A stretch of 55,629 nt of DNA from Burkholderiales bacterium (GCA_022843705.1 JALHND010000005.1:1-55629); one strand, 5' to 3'. Counted from the first letter of the stretch, positions 41,821-51,579 are shown. Notes: generated by a model not told the origin, from the letters alone. A program made the numbers and translations.

Positions 41821-42576
41821 ATGCTGTCCTGGCAACTCACCAACGCCCTGTCGTCGCTGCTGATCCCGCCCGGACTGCTGCTGGTCGTGCTCGCGGCCGG
41901 CCTGCTGCTCGGCCGGCGCCGGCCGCAGACCGGCAAGGCACTGCTGGTCGCCGGAACTGCCGGGCTCTATCTGCTCTCGCTGCCGGTCACTGCGCATTTC
42001 CTGCTCGGCCTGTGGGAATTGCCGGCTGCGGCCGCGGCCGCTGAAGCCGGGGCCATCGTCGTGCTCGGCGGCGGCAAGGCCCACGGTACCCCCGAATACG
42101 CCGGCGACACCGTGCGCGGCACGACACTGGTACGGCTGCGTTATGCCGCCCACCTGCAGCGTCGCAGCGGGCTGCCATTACTGGTCAGCGGCGGCAGCCC
42201 CGAAGGCAGCCCGCAGAGCGAGGCCATGCTGATGCGGACCGTGCTCGAACGCGAATTTGGTGTCCCCGTACGCTGGGTCGAGGAAGGATCGGCCAACACG
42301 CTGGAAAACGCCCGGCTCAGCTACGCGATCCTGTCGGCGCAGGGTATCCGCACGATCCATCTGGTCACCCACGCCTGGCACATGCGGCGCGCCCGGCTGG
42401 CATTCGAACAGGCCGGCTTCCAGGTCGTTCCCGCCGCGACCGGCCATGCGACCCGCTACCGGTTCACCCTCCTCGATTTCCTGCCCGACGCCCCGGCGCT
42501 GCTCGACAGCGCGCTGTTTTTCCGCGAAGCCCTGGGCATAGTCTGGTATCGTTTGCGCCTCATTTTTCAGGGCTGA
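41821..42576 (+). CDS. YdcF/ElyC family membrane protein (DUF218)
   Basis: A 251-residue protein. Two hydrophobic helices at about 12-30 and 42-62 anchor a DUF218 domain: AIVVLGGGKAHGTPEY, LPLLVSGGSPEGSPQSEAMLM, EEGSANTLENARLS and LVTHAWHMRRARLAFEQAGF. ElyC/SanA-type proteins affect lipid-carrier use and envelope integrity at low temperature or under vancomycin. The ATG at 41821 has no Shine-Dalgarno; an AT-rich repeat is directly in front, so translation may rely on an unstructured leader, or the true start may be further in. It is followed by osmC after 14 bases. Confidence 0.85.
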   Translation: MLSWQLTNALSSLLIPPGLLLVVLAAGLLLGRRRPQTGKALLVAGTAGLYLLSLPVTAHFLLGLWELPAAAAAAEAGAIVVLGGGKAHGTPEYAGDTVRGTTLVRLRYAAHLQRRSGLPLLVSGGSPEGSPQSEAMLMRTVLEREFGVPVRWVEEGSANTLENARLSYAILSAQGIRTIHLVTHAWHMRRARLAFEQAGFQVVPAATGHATRYRFTLLDFLPDAPALLDSALFFREALGIVWYRLRLIFQG

Positions 42577-42590
42577 GCGCGGGAGCACCC

Positions 42591-43013
42591 ATGAAAGCAC
42601 GCATCAAGTGGATCGAGAACGTCAGTTTTGTCGCCGAGTCGGGCAGCGGCCACGCGCTGGTCATCGACGGCGCGCCGGAAGGCGGCGGCCGCGACCTGGG
42701 GCCGCGGCCGATGGAAGTGGTGCTGATGGGCACCGGCGGCTGCACCGCCTACGACGTCATGCACATCCTGCGCAAGTCGCGGGCACCGGTGACGGACTGC
42801 GTGCTGGAGATCGACGCCGAGCGCGCCGAAGAGGATCCCAAGGTGTTCACGAAAATCCATTTCCATTTCGTCGTCACCGGCAAGGGGCTGAAACCGGCGC
42901 AGGTCGAACGCGCCGTGCACCTGTCGGCGGAAAAATACTGCTCGGCCTCGATCATGCTGGGCAAGACCGCCGCGATCAGCCACGACTTCGAGATCCGCGA
43001 AGCCGAAGCCTGA
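42591..43013 (+). CDS. OsmC family protein
   Basis: A 140-residue OsmC/Ohr-fold protein close to the YhfA subgroup. The two conserved cysteines are in GTGGCTAYDVMHIL and EKYCSASIMLG. Family members reduce organic or fatty-acid hydroperoxides with thiol chemistry; YhfA-like proteins are less well characterised. It is probably cotranscribed with the YdcF-like gene, and convergent with coq7, with only 15 bases between stops. Confidence 0.88.
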   Translation: MKARIKWIENVSFVAESGSGHALVIDGAPEGGGRDLGPRPMEVVLMGTGGCTAYDVMHILRKSRAPVTDCVLEIDAERAEEDPKVFTKIHFHFVVTGKGLKPAQVERAVHLSAEKYCSASIMLGKTAAISHDFEIREAEA

Positions 43014-43028
43014 TCCGCGCGGCGCCGG

Positions 43029-43655
43029 CTACAGCAGGAAGGCGCCGCCGGTCATCACTTTGGAAGAAGCCTGCATCGCCGCCTTGACCGGCGCGGGCAG
43101 TTCGGCGCCGCCATGGCGCAGTGCCGTCGTCGCATGGCGCGCTTCGTCGTCCCGCATCTGCTCGACGATGGCGCGGCTTTTAAGGTCTTCCGCCGGCAGC
43201 CGCGCCAGATGTCCCTCGAGGTGCTTCACTACCTGGCGCTCGGTTTCGGCGAGGAAGCCGAGGTTCCAGCGGTCGCCCAGCGCACCGGCGGCGGCACCGA
43301 TCGCGAACGAACCCGCGTAGAACAGCGGATTGAGCAGACTCTTGCGCCCGCCCAGTTCGGCGATGCGCTGCTCGGTCCAGGCGAGGTGCTCGGTTTCCTC
43401 CTGCGCGGCCTCCTCCAGCGCGGCGCGGGCATTCGAGTCGCGCGCGGTCATCGCCTGCCCCTGGTACAGCGCCTGGGCGCAGACTTCCCCGGTGTGGTTG
43501 ACCCGCATCAGCGCCGCCGCCAGCGTGCGCTGCGCCGGACTCATGTCGGCATCCTGGAGAGTCTCTCCGGGAACCGGGCGCATGCTGCGGGCCGGCGCGA
43601 ACAGCGTGCGCAGCCCGCGATCAAAGCCGATGATCAGGTCGTCGATGCGTAACAT
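43029..43655 (-). CDS. coq7: ubiquinone hydroxylase Coq7
   Basis: A 208-residue di-iron monooxygenase that hydroxylates 2-polyprenyl-3-methyl-6-methoxy-1,4-benzoquinone in ubiquinone synthesis. Ferritin-like iron-ligand motifs are visible: [26 protein letters not shown], and [12 protein letters not shown]. Coq7 replaces UbiF in many betaproteobacteria. It lies 18 bases after trpC on the same strand and may be read with the trp genes. Confidence 0.94.
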   Translation of the reverse strand: MLRIDDLIIGFDRGLRTLFAPARSMRPVPGETLQDADMSPAQRTLAAALMRVNHTGEVCAQALYQGQAMTARDSNARAALEEAAQEETEHLAWTEQRIAELGGRKSLLNPLFYAGSFAIGAAAGALGDRWNLGFLAETERQVVKHLEGHLARLPAEDLKSRAIVEQMRDDEARHATTALRHGGAELPAPVKAAMQASSKVMTGGAFLL

Positions 43656-43673
43656 GGCCTGCGCCCTCCGCTC

Positions 43674-44471
43674 TCAGTTCATTGCGCCGAACAGGCGCTC
43701 CAGCTCGGCGCCGGGGTCGGCGGCGCGCATGAACGCCTCGCCGACGAGGAAGCCGTGCACCGCGTGACTGCGCATCTTCTGCACGTCCTCGGGTTTCAGT
43801 ATGCCGCTTTCGGTAATCACCAGCCGCCCCGCCGGCACCCGCGGCAGCAGGCCCAACGTCGTGTCGAGTGTGGTTTCAAAACTGCGCAGGTTGCGGTTGT
43901 TGATGCCGAGCAGGGGGGTGCGCAGCTTCAGCGCGGCATCCAGCTCAGCGCCGTCGTGCACTTCGACCAGCACGGCCATGCCCAGTTCATGGGCGACGCC
44001 CTCCAGCTCGGCCATGCGCGCCGGTTCCAGCGCGGCAACGATCAGCAGGATGCAGTCGGCGCCCGCGGCACGCGCCTCGTAGACCTGGTAGGGATCGACG
44101 ATGAAATCCTTGCGTAGTACCGGCAGGCTGCAGGCGCCGCGCGCGGCCTTCAGGTCGTCGAGACTGCCCTGGAAAAACTGGGTGTCGGTGAGCACCGACA
44201 GGCAGGCAGCACCATGGCGCCCGTAACTCGCGGCAATCGCCGCAGGATCGAAGGGGTCGCGCAGAACGCCCTTGCTCGGGCTCGCCTTCTTCACCTCGGC
44301 AATGACCGCGGGCCTGCCGGCGGCGATCTTGGTGCGCAGCGCGCCGGCAAAATCGCGTGGTGGCGCGGCGGCTCTCGCTGCCGACGTCACCGCCGTCAGC
44401 GGCAGCCGCGACTGTGCGGCCGCGATTTCCTGCGCCTTCACCGCAAGGATGCGCTGCAGGATGTCAACCAT
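43674..44471 (-). CDS. trpC: indole-3-glycerol phosphate synthase
   Basis: A 265-residue TIM-barrel enzyme that closes CdRP to indole-3-glycerol phosphate in tryptophan synthesis. Typical motifs are [16 protein letters not shown], the catalytic Lys in [36 protein letters not shown] and ITESGI. It is monofunctional, not fused to trpF. ATG at 44471 overlaps the 3' end of trpD by 8 bases, implying coupled translation. A much longer upstream frame is a shadow of trpD. Confidence 0.96.
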   Translation of the reverse strand: MVDILQRILAVKAQEIAAAQSRLPLTAVTSAARAAAPPRDFAGALRTKIAAGRPAVIAEVKKASPSKGVLRDPFDPAAIAASYGRHGAACLSVLTDTQFFQGSLDDLKAARGACSLPVLRKDFIVDPYQVYEARAAGADCILLIVAALEPARMAELEGVAHELGMAVLVEVHDGAELDAALKLRTPLLGINNRNLRSFETTLDTTLGLLPRVPAGRLVITESGILKPEDVQKMRSHAVHGFLVGEAFMRAADPGAELERLFGAMN

Positions 44472-45486
44472 GGCTTTGCGTGAAGCCGACGAACTGGTCG
44501 AGCTTCTTGCGGGCGGCGCCGCTTTCGATGACGGCCAGCGCCCGCTGTACGCCTTCGGCCAGCGTCGGCGCCTTGCCGGCGATGTAGATGCTGGCGCCGG
44601 CATTCAGCGCGACGATGTCACGCGCGGCGCCGGGCTTGTTCTCCAGCGCACCGAGCAGCATGTCGCGCGACTGCTCGACGCCGTCAACACGGATGCCGTT
44701 GTTGCTGTGTGTTTTCAGCCCGACGTCGGCCGGGGCGATCATGTATTCGCGGACCTGCCCGTCCTTCAGTTCGCCGACCGCGGTCGGGCCGCTGATCGAC
44801 AGCTCGTCCAGTCCCTCCAGGCCGTGCACGATCATCACCCGGCGGCTGCCGAGGCGCTGCAGCACGCGCGCCTGGATGCCGACGAGGTCGGGATGGAACA
44901 CGCCCATCACCTGCTGCTTCGCGCCGGCCGGGTTGGTCAACGGGCCGAGGATGTTGAAAATGGTCTTTACGCCCAGCTCGCGGCGCACGGGAGCGGCGTG
45001 CTTCATCGCGCTGTGGTGGTTGGGTGCGAACATGAAACCGATTCCGGTCTCGGCGATGGACTGCGCCACCGCTTCCGGCTTCAGGTTGATGTTGACCCCC
45101 AGCAGCTCGAGCACGTCGGCGCTGCCCGACTTGCTCGATACCGAGCGGCCGCCGTGCTTGGCGATTTTCGCGCCGGCCGCGGCGGCGACGAACATCGCGG
45201 CAGTCGACACGTTGAAGGTGTGCGCCGAGTCGCCGCCGGTGCCGCAGGTGTCGATCAGTTCGGGCGTGTCAGGCACCGGCACGTGGGTCGCAAACTCGCG
45301 CATCACCGTCGCTGCGGCGGCGATTTCGCCAATGGTCTCCTTCTTCACCCGCAGCCCGGCGATGATCGCAGCAATCAGCACCGGCGATACCTCGCCGCCC
45401 ATGATCTGCCGCATCAGCGACAGCATCTCGTCGTGGAAAATCTCGCGGTGCTCGATGATGCGCGCCAGCGCTTCCTGCGGTTTCAT
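44464..45486 (-). CDS. trpD: anthranilate phosphoribosyltransferase
   Basis: A 340-residue enzyme joining anthranilate and PRPP. The PRPP-binding motif [15 protein letters not shown], the anthranilate-site [18 protein letters not shown] and the GPLTNP segment are diagnostic. ATG at 45486 overlaps the trpG stop as ATGA, so the two are translationally coupled, and the 3' end overlaps trpC. Confidence 0.97.
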   Translation of the reverse strand: MKPQEALARIIEHREIFHDEMLSLMRQIMGGEVSPVLIAAIIAGLRVKKETIGEIAAAATVMREFATHVPVPDTPELIDTCGTGGDSAHTFNVSTAAMFVAAAAGAKIAKHGGRSVSSKSGSADVLELLGVNINLKPEAVAQSIAETGIGFMFAPNHHSAMKHAAPVRRELGVKTIFNILGPLTNPAGAKQQVMGVFHPDLVGIQARVLQRLGSRRVMIVHGLEGLDELSISGPTAVGELKDGQVREYMIAPADVGLKTHSNNGIRVDGVEQSRDMLLGALENKPGAARDIVALNAGASIYIAGKAPTLAEGVQRALAVIESGAARKKLDQFVGFTQSHG

Positions 45487-46055
45487 CGCGGGGGCTCCTC
45501 GATAAAGTTCTTCAACATCTGGTGGCCGTGCTCGGTCAGGATCGATTCGGGATGGAACTGCACGCCTTCGACGGCCAGCGTCCGGTGGCGCACGCCCATG
45601 ATCTCGCCGTCGTCGGTCCAGGCGGTGATCGCCAGGCAGTCGGGCAGGCTCGCGCGCTCGATCACCAGCGAGTGGTAGCGCGTCGCCGAAAACGGCTGCG
45701 GCAGTCCGCGGAACACCCCCGCGCCCTCGTGGCGGATCAGCGAGGTCTTGCCATGCATCAGCTGCCTGGCGTGCACGATCTTCCCGCCGAAAGCCTGGCC
45801 GATGCTCTGGTGGCCGAGGCAGACGCCGAGGATCGGGATCTTCCCGGCAAAGGCCTTGATCAGCGGCACCGATACGCCGGCCTCGTTGGGCGTGCACGGC
45901 CCCGGCGAGACGACGATGCGTTCGGGTTTCATCTGCGCAATGTCGTCGAGCGTGATCTCGTCGTTGCGGTGCACGGCGACTTCCTCGCCGAGCTCGCCGA
46001 AGTACTTCACCAGGTTGTAGGTGAAGGAATCGTAGTTGTCGATCATCAATAACAT
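45483..46055 (-). CDS. trpG: anthranilate synthase component II (glutamine amidotransferase)
   Basis: A 190-residue class I glutamine amidotransferase supplying ammonia to TrpE. The nucleophile Cys is in [15 protein letters not shown], and the His-Glu pair in [13 protein letters not shown]. The N-terminus [19 protein letters not shown] is typical. It may also serve as PabA. It starts 10 bases after trpE and overlaps trpD by four bases. Confidence 0.97.
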   Translation of the reverse strand: MLLMIDNYDSFTYNLVKYFGELGEEVAVHRNDEITLDDIAQMKPERIVVSPGPCTPNEAGVSVPLIKAFAGKIPILGVCLGHQSIGQAFGGKIVHARQLMHGKTSLIRHEGAGVFRGLPQPFSATRYHSLVIERASLPDCLAITAWTDDGEIMGVRHRTLAVEGVQFHPESILTEHGHQMLKNFIEEPPR

Positions 46056-46065
46056 GGCGGTTCCT

Positions 46066-47541
46066 TCAGTCGAGGCGGGTATCAAGGCCGGCTTCGGCCA
46101 TTTCCGCCGCCCGCAGCAGCGCCCGCGCCTTGTTCTGGGTTTCCTGCCATTCGGATTCCGGATCCGAATCGGCGACCACGCCGCCGCCGGCCTGCACATG
46201 CAGTCTGCCGTCCTTGACCACTGCGGTGCGCAGCGCGATGGCGACGTCCATGTTGCCGTGGAAGCCGAGGTAGCCCACCGCACCGGCGTAGATGCAGCGC
46301 TTGACCGGCTCCAGCTCGTCGATGATTTCCATCGCCCGCACCTTCGGCGCGCCGGACACCGTACCCGCCGGGAACGTCGCGCGCAGCACGTCGATCGCGC
46401 CCAGACCCGGCTTCAGCCGCGCTTCGACGTTGGAGACGATGTGCATCACGTGGGAATAACGCTCGATGACCATCTGCTCGGTCACGCGCACGCTGCCGGT
46501 CTGGGCGACACGGCCGGCGTCGTTGCGGCCGAGGTCGACCAGCATGATGTGCTCGGCGCGCTCCTTGGCGTCGGCCAGCAGTTCCTCCGCCAGCGCGGCG
46601 TCCTCTTCCGGCGTCGCGCCGCGGCGGCGGGTGCCGGCGATCGGCCGCACGGTCACCGTGTCGCCCTCGAGCCGGGCGAGGATCTCGGGCGAGGCGCCGA
46701 CGACATGGAAATCGCCGCAGTCGAAATAGAACATGTACGGCGACGGATTGAGCGTGCGCAGCGCGCGGTACAGCGACAGCGGCGTCGCATGGAAGGGCTT
46801 GCTCATGCGCTGCGACGGCACCACCTGCATGATGTCGCCCTCGAAGATGTATTTTTTCGCGCGCTCGACGGCCTTGTGGTACGCGGCCTGGCCGAAGCCC
46901 GACACCGCGGGTTCCGACGGCGTCGGCGCGCTGACCGGAAGCGTCACCGGCGCGCGCAGCTTCGCCAGCAGTTCGGCCAGCCGTGCCCGCGCCGCGGCGT
47001 AGGCCCCGGGCCGGCCCGGCTCGGCGTAGACCACCAGCGACAGCTTGCCCGACAGGTTGTCGACGATGGCGATTTCCTCGGACACCAGCAGCAGGATGTC
47101 GGGCGTGCCCAGCTCGTCGCGCTTCTGCGCATTCGCCAGGCGCTTTTCGATGTAGCGCACCGTGTCGTAGCCGAAGTAGCCGACCAGACCGCCGCAGAAC
47201 CGCGGCAGCCGCGGATCGGTGGCGACCCGGAAACGCTGCAGGTATTTTTCGACAAAGGCCAGCGGATCGTCGGCATGCTCGCGCAGCGTCTCGCGCCCGC
47301 CGCTGATTTCGACGCAGTCATGGCCGCGCACCTCGATGCGCGTGGTGGCGGCCAGGCCGATAAAGGAATAGCGGCCGTGGCGTTCGCCGCCCACCACCGA
47401 TTCGAGCAGGTAGGTATGCGGGCGGTTGGCGAGCTTCAGATAGACCGACAGCGGCGTGTCGAGGTCGGCGTAGGTTTCGAGCACCAGCGGCGCACGGTTG
47501 TAACCGGCGTCGGCAAGGCGATTGAATTCGGATTCGGTCAT
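46066..47541 (-). CDS. trpE: anthranilate synthase component I
   Basis: A 491-residue enzyme converting chorismate and ammonia to anthranilate, the first step of tryptophan synthesis. The N-terminal LLES motif, part of the tryptophan feedback site, is present, so feedback inhibition is expected. Chorismate-site motifs include [43 protein letters not shown] and [19 protein letters not shown] at 47541 follows GGAG at six bases; a GTG four codons earlier is less likely. A possible leader peptide precedes it. Confidence 0.96.
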   Translation of the reverse strand: MTESEFNRLADAGYNRAPLVLETYADLDTPLSVYLKLANRPHTYLLESVVGGERHGRYSFIGLAATTRIEVRGHDCVEISGGRETLREHADDPLAFVEKYLQRFRVATDPRLPRFCGGLVGYFGYDTVRYIEKRLANAQKRDELGTPDILLLVSEEIAIVDNLSGKLSLVVYAEPGRPGAYAAARARLAELLAKLRAPVTLPVSAPTPSEPAVSGFGQAAYHKAVERAKKYIFEGDIMQVVPSQRMSKPFHATPLSLYRALRTLNPSPYMFYFDCGDFHVVGASPEILARLEGDTVTVRPIAGTRRRGATPEEDAALAEELLADAKERAEHIMLVDLGRNDAGRVAQTGSVRVTEQMVIERYSHVMHIVSNVEARLKPGLGAIDVLRATFPAGTVSGAPKVRAMEIIDELEPVKRCIYAGAVGYLGFHGNMDVAIALRTAVVKDGRLHVQAGGGVVADSDPESEWQETQNKARALLRAAEMAEAGLDTRLD

Positions 47542-47596
47542 GTCCTGCTCCACGAAAAAAATGCGAGTACGAACGGGCGCTGCGGCGGCAACACGA

Positions 47597-47653
47597 TCAG
47601 CAACGCCAGCGCCAGGCTCCGGTCCGGGTTTCGCACTTCATCGAGAGCAACAT
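47597..47653 (-). CDS. trpL: candidate trp leader peptide
   Basis: An 18-codon ORF between gph and trpE, encoding [18 protein letters not shown], with Trp codons at positions 14 and 16 close to the stop, as in trp attenuation leaders. Minus-strand GGCGCTG covering the Trp codons (47607-47613) can pair with CAGCGCC (47576-47582); the adjoining GGCGTTGC (47600-47607) competes for the same arm. A run of seven T follows at 47555-47561, but 14 bases after the stem, so it is not a textbook terminator. The ribosome-binding site is weak. Two TGG codons in such a short GC-rich ORF could also arise by chance. Confidence 0.4.
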   Translation of the reverse strand: MLLSMKCETRTGAWRWRC

Positions 47654-47666
47654 GATGGGGGTTGGA

Positions 47667-48353
47667 TTAAGGCTTTTTAATCAACGGGATACACTCCGTC
47701 AGCGCGCCTACTATAGCATCAACGTCGAGGCTCTGCACATCGTGCCCTTCGTTATAGCCATAGGGCACGCAGAACACCGGGCAACCGGCGGCGCGCGCCG
47801 CGAGCGCATCGTTGCCCGAGTCGCCGATCATCAGCATGCGCTGCGGCGCGATGCCGAACTGCGTGCAGGCGTACAGCAGTTGCATCGGGTCGGGTTTCTT
47901 GCGTGGCAGCGTGTCCCCGGACACGGTCAGCTCGAAATAAGCCGCAAGTCCGGTGCGCTCGAGCAGCGGAGTCGTGAAAGCGCCGGCCTTGTTGGTAACG
48001 CAGGCCAGGCGGAATCCCGCGGCGCGCATCTGCTCCAGGCCCTCGCGCACGCCGGGATAGATCGTCGTATGGCGGCCGTTGACCTCGGCATAAAAACGCT
48101 CGAATACCGGCAGTGCACGCGCCATCGCTTCCGGTGCGGCATGGCCGTCGATATCGCGCGCCAGCGCCCGCTCGACCAGCCGCGGGATGCCCTTGCCGAC
48201 GAAATTGCGCAGCGTGTCGAGCGGCAGTGCCTCCTCGCCCAGTGCCTCGAGCATCAGGTTGGCGGCGGCAGCCAGGTCGGCAATGGTGTCGAGCAACGTG
48301 CCGTCGAGGTCGATCATCACGGCTTCGACGGCAATCGGAAACTGGGGCTTCAT
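47667..48353 (-). CDS. gph: phosphoglycolate phosphatase
   Basis: A 228-residue HAD phosphatase that removes phosphate from 2-phosphoglycolate, formed by DNA repair or RuBisCO oxygenation. HAD motifs: MIDLDGTLLDTIADL (nucleophile Asp), LACVTNKAGAFT, KKPDPMQLLYA and MIGDSGNDALAARAAG. It lies between rpe and trpE, the standard betaproteobacterial order, 48 bases downstream of rpe. Confidence 0.93.
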   Translation of the reverse strand: MKPQFPIAVEAVMIDLDGTLLDTIADLAAAANLMLEALGEEALPLDTLRNFVGKGIPRLVERALARDIDGHAAPEAMARALPVFERFYAEVNGRHTTIYPGVREGLEQMRAAGFRLACVTNKAGAFTTPLLERTGLAAYFELTVSGDTLPRKKPDPMQLLYACTQFGIAPQRMLMIGDSGNDALAARAAGCPVFCVPYGYNEGHDVQSLDVDAIVGALTECIPLIKKP

Positions 48354-48401
48354 GGGATCAAGGCGGCGCCCGGCTAGCGCCGGAAGTGCCGCGGAAAATG
48401 T

Positions 48402-49064
48402 TCAGGAAGCGGCGAGCGCCTTGCGCATCGCCGAAATGACGGCCTGGTAGTCCTTCTGGCCGAAAATCGCCGAGCCGGCGACAAAGGTGTCGGCGCCCGC
48501 CCTGGCAATTTCGGCGATGTTGTCGGTTTTCACGCCACCGTCAACCTCCAGCCAGATGTCGCGGCCGCTGCGTGCGATGCGTTCGCGCACGGCGGCGATC
48601 TTCGACAACGCACCCGGGATGAACGACTGCCCGCCGAAACCCGGGTTGACCGACATGATCAGCACCAGGTCAAGCTTGTCGAGCACGTGGTCGAGGTAGT
48701 GCAGCGGCGTCGCCGGATTGAACACCAGGCCGGCTTTGCAACCGCAGTCCCGGATCAGCCCGATCGTGCGGTCGATGTGCTCCGAGGCCTCGGGATGAAA
48801 AGAGATGATGTTGGCGCCGGCCTTGGCAAAATCCGGAATGATGCGGTCCACCGGTTTCACCATCAGGTGTACGTCGATCGGCACCTGCACCAGCGGCCGG
48901 ATCGCCTGGCATACCAGCGGACCGACGGTCAGGTTGGGCACGTAATGGTTGTCCATCACGTCGAAATGGATCAGGTCGGCGCCGGCGGCGACCACCGACC
49001 GCACTTCCTCGCCGAGGCGGGCGAAATCTGCGGACAGGATGCTGGGCGCGATGCGGAAGGTCAT
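48402..49064 (-). CDS. rpe: ribulose-phosphate 3-epimerase
   Basis: A 220-residue TIM-barrel enzyme interconverting ribulose 5-phosphate and xylulose 5-phosphate. Motifs: [34 protein letters not shown] (metal-binding His and Asp), VDVHLMV-type segment, [14 protein letters not shown] and [11 protein letters not shown]. It is the first gene of the rpe-gph-trpEGDC run. Confidence 0.97.
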   Translation of the reverse strand: MTFRIAPSILSADFARLGEEVRSVVAAGADLIHFDVMDNHYVPNLTVGPLVCQAIRPLVQVPIDVHLMVKPVDRIIPDFAKAGANIISFHPEASEHIDRTIGLIRDCGCKAGLVFNPATPLHYLDHVLDKLDLVLIMSVNPGFGGQSFIPGALSKIAAVRERIARSGRDIWLEVDGGVKTDNIAEIARAGADTFVAGSAIFGQKDYQAVISAMRKALAAS

Positions 49065-49091
49065 GGCGGAATCCGTGATCGGGACGCGCCG

Positions 49092-49097
49092 ATTTTA
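49092..49097 (-). promoter_or_regulatory. candidate -10 element for rpe
   Basis: TAAAAT on the minus strand, 27 bases before the rpe ATG, without a clear -35. Confidence 0.35.
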
Positions 49098-49162
49098 CCC
49101 GTTCCCGGTACGGCGGGCATGCGGAACTTCCGCCGCCGCGCCGCGGGTGCGAGAATAGCCAC

Positions 49163-49543
49163 ATGAACGAATCCCGATACCACATCACCGTTTCGCCGCG
49201 CGCGCGATTCATCCCCGAACAATCCGACGCCGACGCAAACCGTTACGCCTTTGCCTACACCGTCACCATCACCAACACCGGCTCGGTGGCGGCGCAGCTG
49301 GTGAGCCGTCACTGGATCATCACCGACGCCAACAACCTCGTGCAGGAAGTCCGGGGCCAGGGCGTGGTCGGCGCCCAGCCGCGCCTGAAACCCGGCGAGA
49401 GCTTCGAATACTCCAGCGGATCCATGCTCGCGACCCCGGTCGGCACGATGCGCGGCAGCTACCAGATGGTGGCCGACGACGGCACGCAGTTCGATGCGGC
49501 GATCCCGGAATTCACGCTGTCGGTGCCGCGGGTGCTGCACTAG
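49163..49543 (+). CDS. apaG: ApaG/CorD protein
   Basis: A 126-residue immunoglobulin-like ApaG fold. Signature segments are YAFAYTVTITNTG, SRHWIITDANNLVQEVRGQGVVG and YSSGSMLATPVGTMRGSYQM. ApaG (CorD) is linked to cobalt resistance and magnesium efflux and to Ap4A levels, but its biochemical role is not settled. It is divergent from rpe with 98 bases between starts. Confidence 0.95.
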   Translation: MNESRYHITVSPRARFIPEQSDADANRYAFAYTVTITNTGSVAAQLVSRHWIITDANNLVQEVRGQGVVGAQPRLKPGESFEYSSGSMLATPVGTMRGSYQMVADDGTQFDAAIPEFTLSVPRVLH

Positions 49544-49564
49544 GCCCTGCAGCAGTCTCTGCCG

Positions 49565-50329
49565 ATGACCCTGCGCGCCAGTTACACGCTGCTTGCGCCG
49601 CTGTATGACGCGGTGGTCGGTCCGGCATTGCAGCGCATCCGCGCGCGCAGCCTGGAGCGCCTGCCCCGCGACGGCCAGGCTCGCATCCTCCTCAACGGCG
49701 TCGGCACCGGCCTCGACCTGCCGCTGCTGCCTGCGACGCACCGCTACACCGCGCTCGATCTGACGCGGGCGATGCTGTGCAAGGCCCTGCCGCGCAGCGG
49801 CAAGCTCGATCTCGGCTGGGTGCAGGGCGACAGCCAGCGCCTGCCGTTCCGCGACGGCGCCTTCGACCATGTGCTGCTGCACCTGATCCTCGCGATCGTG
49901 CCGGACACCCGCGCCGCACTGCGCGAAGCGGCGCGCGTGGTCAGGCCCGGCGGGCGGCTGTTCGTGCTCGACAAATTCCTGCGCCGCGGAGAACGGGCCT
50001 GGCTGCGGCGCCTGCTCAATCCGCTGATGCGGCGCATCGCCACCCGCACCGACGTGGTGTTCGAAGACGCCCTCGCCGGCGTCGCCGGGCTGCGGGTGAT
50101 TGCCGACGAGCCCGCGCTCGCCGGCGGCTGGTTCCGGATGATTACGCTGGAAAAAACCGCGGGTCAGGATTTCGAAGAATCGTCGGGATCGTCGTCGTCG
50201 CGGCGCGGCCAGGTCAGCCAGACAATGCCGCCGAGCAGCAGCACGGCGACTGCCGCTTCGATCAAGTACCACATCAATCCGGTCATTGCGCCTACCCTTC
50301 AGGTTGCCGATGCACAGCTTCGACTTTAG
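49565..50329 (+). CDS. class I SAM-dependent methyltransferase with uncertain C-terminus
   Basis: A 254-residue open frame. Residues 1-195 are a Rossmann methyltransferase of the UbiE/COQ5-like type: ARILLNGVGTGLDLPLLP (SAM motif I), YTALDLTRAML, LGWVQGDSQRLPF and AARVVRPGGRLFVLDKF. The substrate is unknown. The last 55 or so residues (DFEESSGSSSSRRGQ onward) are Ser-rich and do not look like the family. They lie over a convincing small gene on the other strand (50164-50286), and the stop is inside the mltA leader. The tail may be genuine read-through or the true end may have been lost. It begins 21 bases after apaG. Confidence 0.75.
   Translation: MTLRASYTLLAPLYDAVVGPALQRIRARSLERLPRDGQARILLNGVGTGLDLPLLPATHRYTALDLTRAMLCKALPRSGKLDLGWVQGDSQRLPFRDGAFDHVLLHLILAIVPDTRAALREAARVVRPGGRLFVLDKFLRRGERAWLRRLLNPLMRRIATRTDVVFEDALAGVAGLRVIADEPALAGGWFRMITLEKTAGQDFEESSGSSSSRRGQVSQTMPPSSSTATAASIKYHINPVIAPTLQVADAQLRL
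50164..50286 (-). CDS. small single-pass membrane protein, nested antisense
   Basis: A 40-residue ORF missing from ordinary gene lists because of its size. The first 27 residues are hydrophobic (MTGLMWYLIEAAVAVLLLGG continuing IVWLTW), followed by PRR, then an acidic tail DDDDPDDSSKS. The positive-inside rule would put the charged tail in the cytoplasm. A Shine-Dalgarno (GAAGGG) lies about 10 bases upstream. The gene sits wholly inside the odd C-terminal part of the methyltransferase frame and its start is 23 bases from that of mltA on the other strand. The function is unknown. Confidence 0.6.
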   Translation of the reverse strand: MTGLMWYLIEAAVAVLLLGGIVWLTWPRRDDDDPDDSSKS

Positions 50330-51569
50330 CAAATTCCCCCTGCGCGCAGCCGGCATCGCCCTGCTCTTCGCGCTGGCCGCAGCGGCCTGCCGCTCGACGC
50401 CCGAAAAACTGCCGCCGCCGCCCGCGGAACCCGTGCCGGTTCCGGCACCCGCAACGCCTGCAGCAAAAGCCCCCGCGGAGCCGGCACCGCCGGCGGCGCA
50501 GCCGACACCCGCGCTCTCAGGCAGCCATCTGCGGCGCGGTCAGTGGGCGGAACTGCCGGGCTGGCGCGAAGACGATCCGGCCGCCGCCTGGGATGCCTTT
50601 CTCACCAGTTGCAGCACGCTGAAAGTACAGACCGCGTGGCAGGCCGTCTGTGCGGCGGCGCTCGCCCGACCTCGTCCCGACCGCGAAAGCGCACGGCAGT
50701 TTTTCGAATCCAACTTCCTGCCGTACCAACTGCTGCAGGCCGACGGCGGCACGGAAGGACTGGCCACCGGTTATTACGAACCGCTGCTGCGCGGCAGCCG
50801 CAAACCCACGTCGCGTTACCGCTATCCGGTCTATGGCGTGCCCGACGACCTGATCACGCTCGACCTGCCCGCTTTCGGTATCGATACGCGCGAACCGCGG
50901 CTGCGGGCCCGGCTCGACGGCCGGCGCGTCGTACCCTATTACGAACGTGCGCAGATCGAGGCCGGGCTTGCCGCGGTCAAGGGGCGCGAAATCGCCTGGG
51001 TCGACGATCCGGTGGAACTCTTTTTCCTGCAGATCCAGGGCTCGGGACGCATCGACCTTGAAGGCGGCGGCGTGCTGCGTGTCGGATTCGCCGACCACAA
51101 CGGCCATCCCTACCGCTCGATCGGCCGTCTGCTGATCGACCGCGGCGAGCTGCCGGCGGAACGCGCGTCGATGCAGGGCATCAAGGCCTGGGCGCAGCGC
51201 AACCCCGACAAGCTGCGCGAAGTACTCGATTACAATCCGCGCTACATTTTTTTCCGCGAGCTGCCCGAAGGCCTCGGCGGCCCGCTCGGCGCGCAAGGCG
51301 TGCCGCTGACCGCCAGGCGCTCGATCGCCGCAGACCCGCGTTACGTGCCGCTGGGTGCGCCGGTTTTCCTCGCCACCACCTGGCCGCTCAGCAGCAAACC
51401 GCTGCAGCAGCTGATGCTGGCGCAGGACACCGGTTCGGCGATCCGCGGCGCGGTGCGCGCAGATTTTTTCTGGGGCTATGGCGATGATGCCGGACGCGAA
51501 GCCGGACGCATGAAGCAGCCGCTGCGCATGTGGCTGCTGCTGCCGCAAGCTTATCCGCTCGCCCCCTGA
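50310..51569 (+). CDS. mltA: membrane-bound lytic murein transglycosylase A
   Basis: A 419-residue lipoprotein that cuts glycan strands of peptidoglycan, producing 1,6-anhydro-MurNAc, the substrate of AnmK. An N-terminal leader ends at a lipobox-like AAAC, then comes a Pro/Ala-rich linker and the MltA domain with ATGYYEPLLRGSR, FFLQIQGSGRIDLEGG and YRSIGRLLIDRGE. The C-terminal 3D domain holds the catalytic Asp region MLAQDTGSAIRGAVRADFFWGYG. The start at 50310 gives the leader; a TTG at 50286 is less likely. Confidence 0.94.
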   Translation: MHSFDFSKFPLRAAGIALLFALAAAACRSTPEKLPPPPAEPVPVPAPATPAAKAPAEPAPPAAQPTPALSGSHLRRGQWAELPGWREDDPAAAWDAFLTSCSTLKVQTAWQAVCAAALARPRPDRESARQFFESNFLPYQLLQADGGTEGLATGYYEPLLRGSRKPTSRYRYPVYGVPDDLITLDLPAFGIDTREPRLRARLDGRRVVPYYERAQIEAGLAAVKGREIAWVDDPVELFFLQIQGSGRIDLEGGGVLRVGFADHNGHPYRSIGRLLIDRGELPAERASMQGIKAWAQRNPDKLREVLDYNPRYIFFRELPEGLGGPLGAQGVPLTARRSIAADPRYVPLGAPVFLATTWPLSSKPLQQLMLAQDTGSAIRGAVRADFFWGYGDDAGREAGRMKQPLRMWLLLPQAYPLAP

Positions 51570-51579
51570 GACGTAATTC

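Noticed and set aside
46036..47655. A 539-codon open frame antisense to trpE
   Set aside because: Shadow of trpE; Arg/His/Gln-rich with no recognisable domain.
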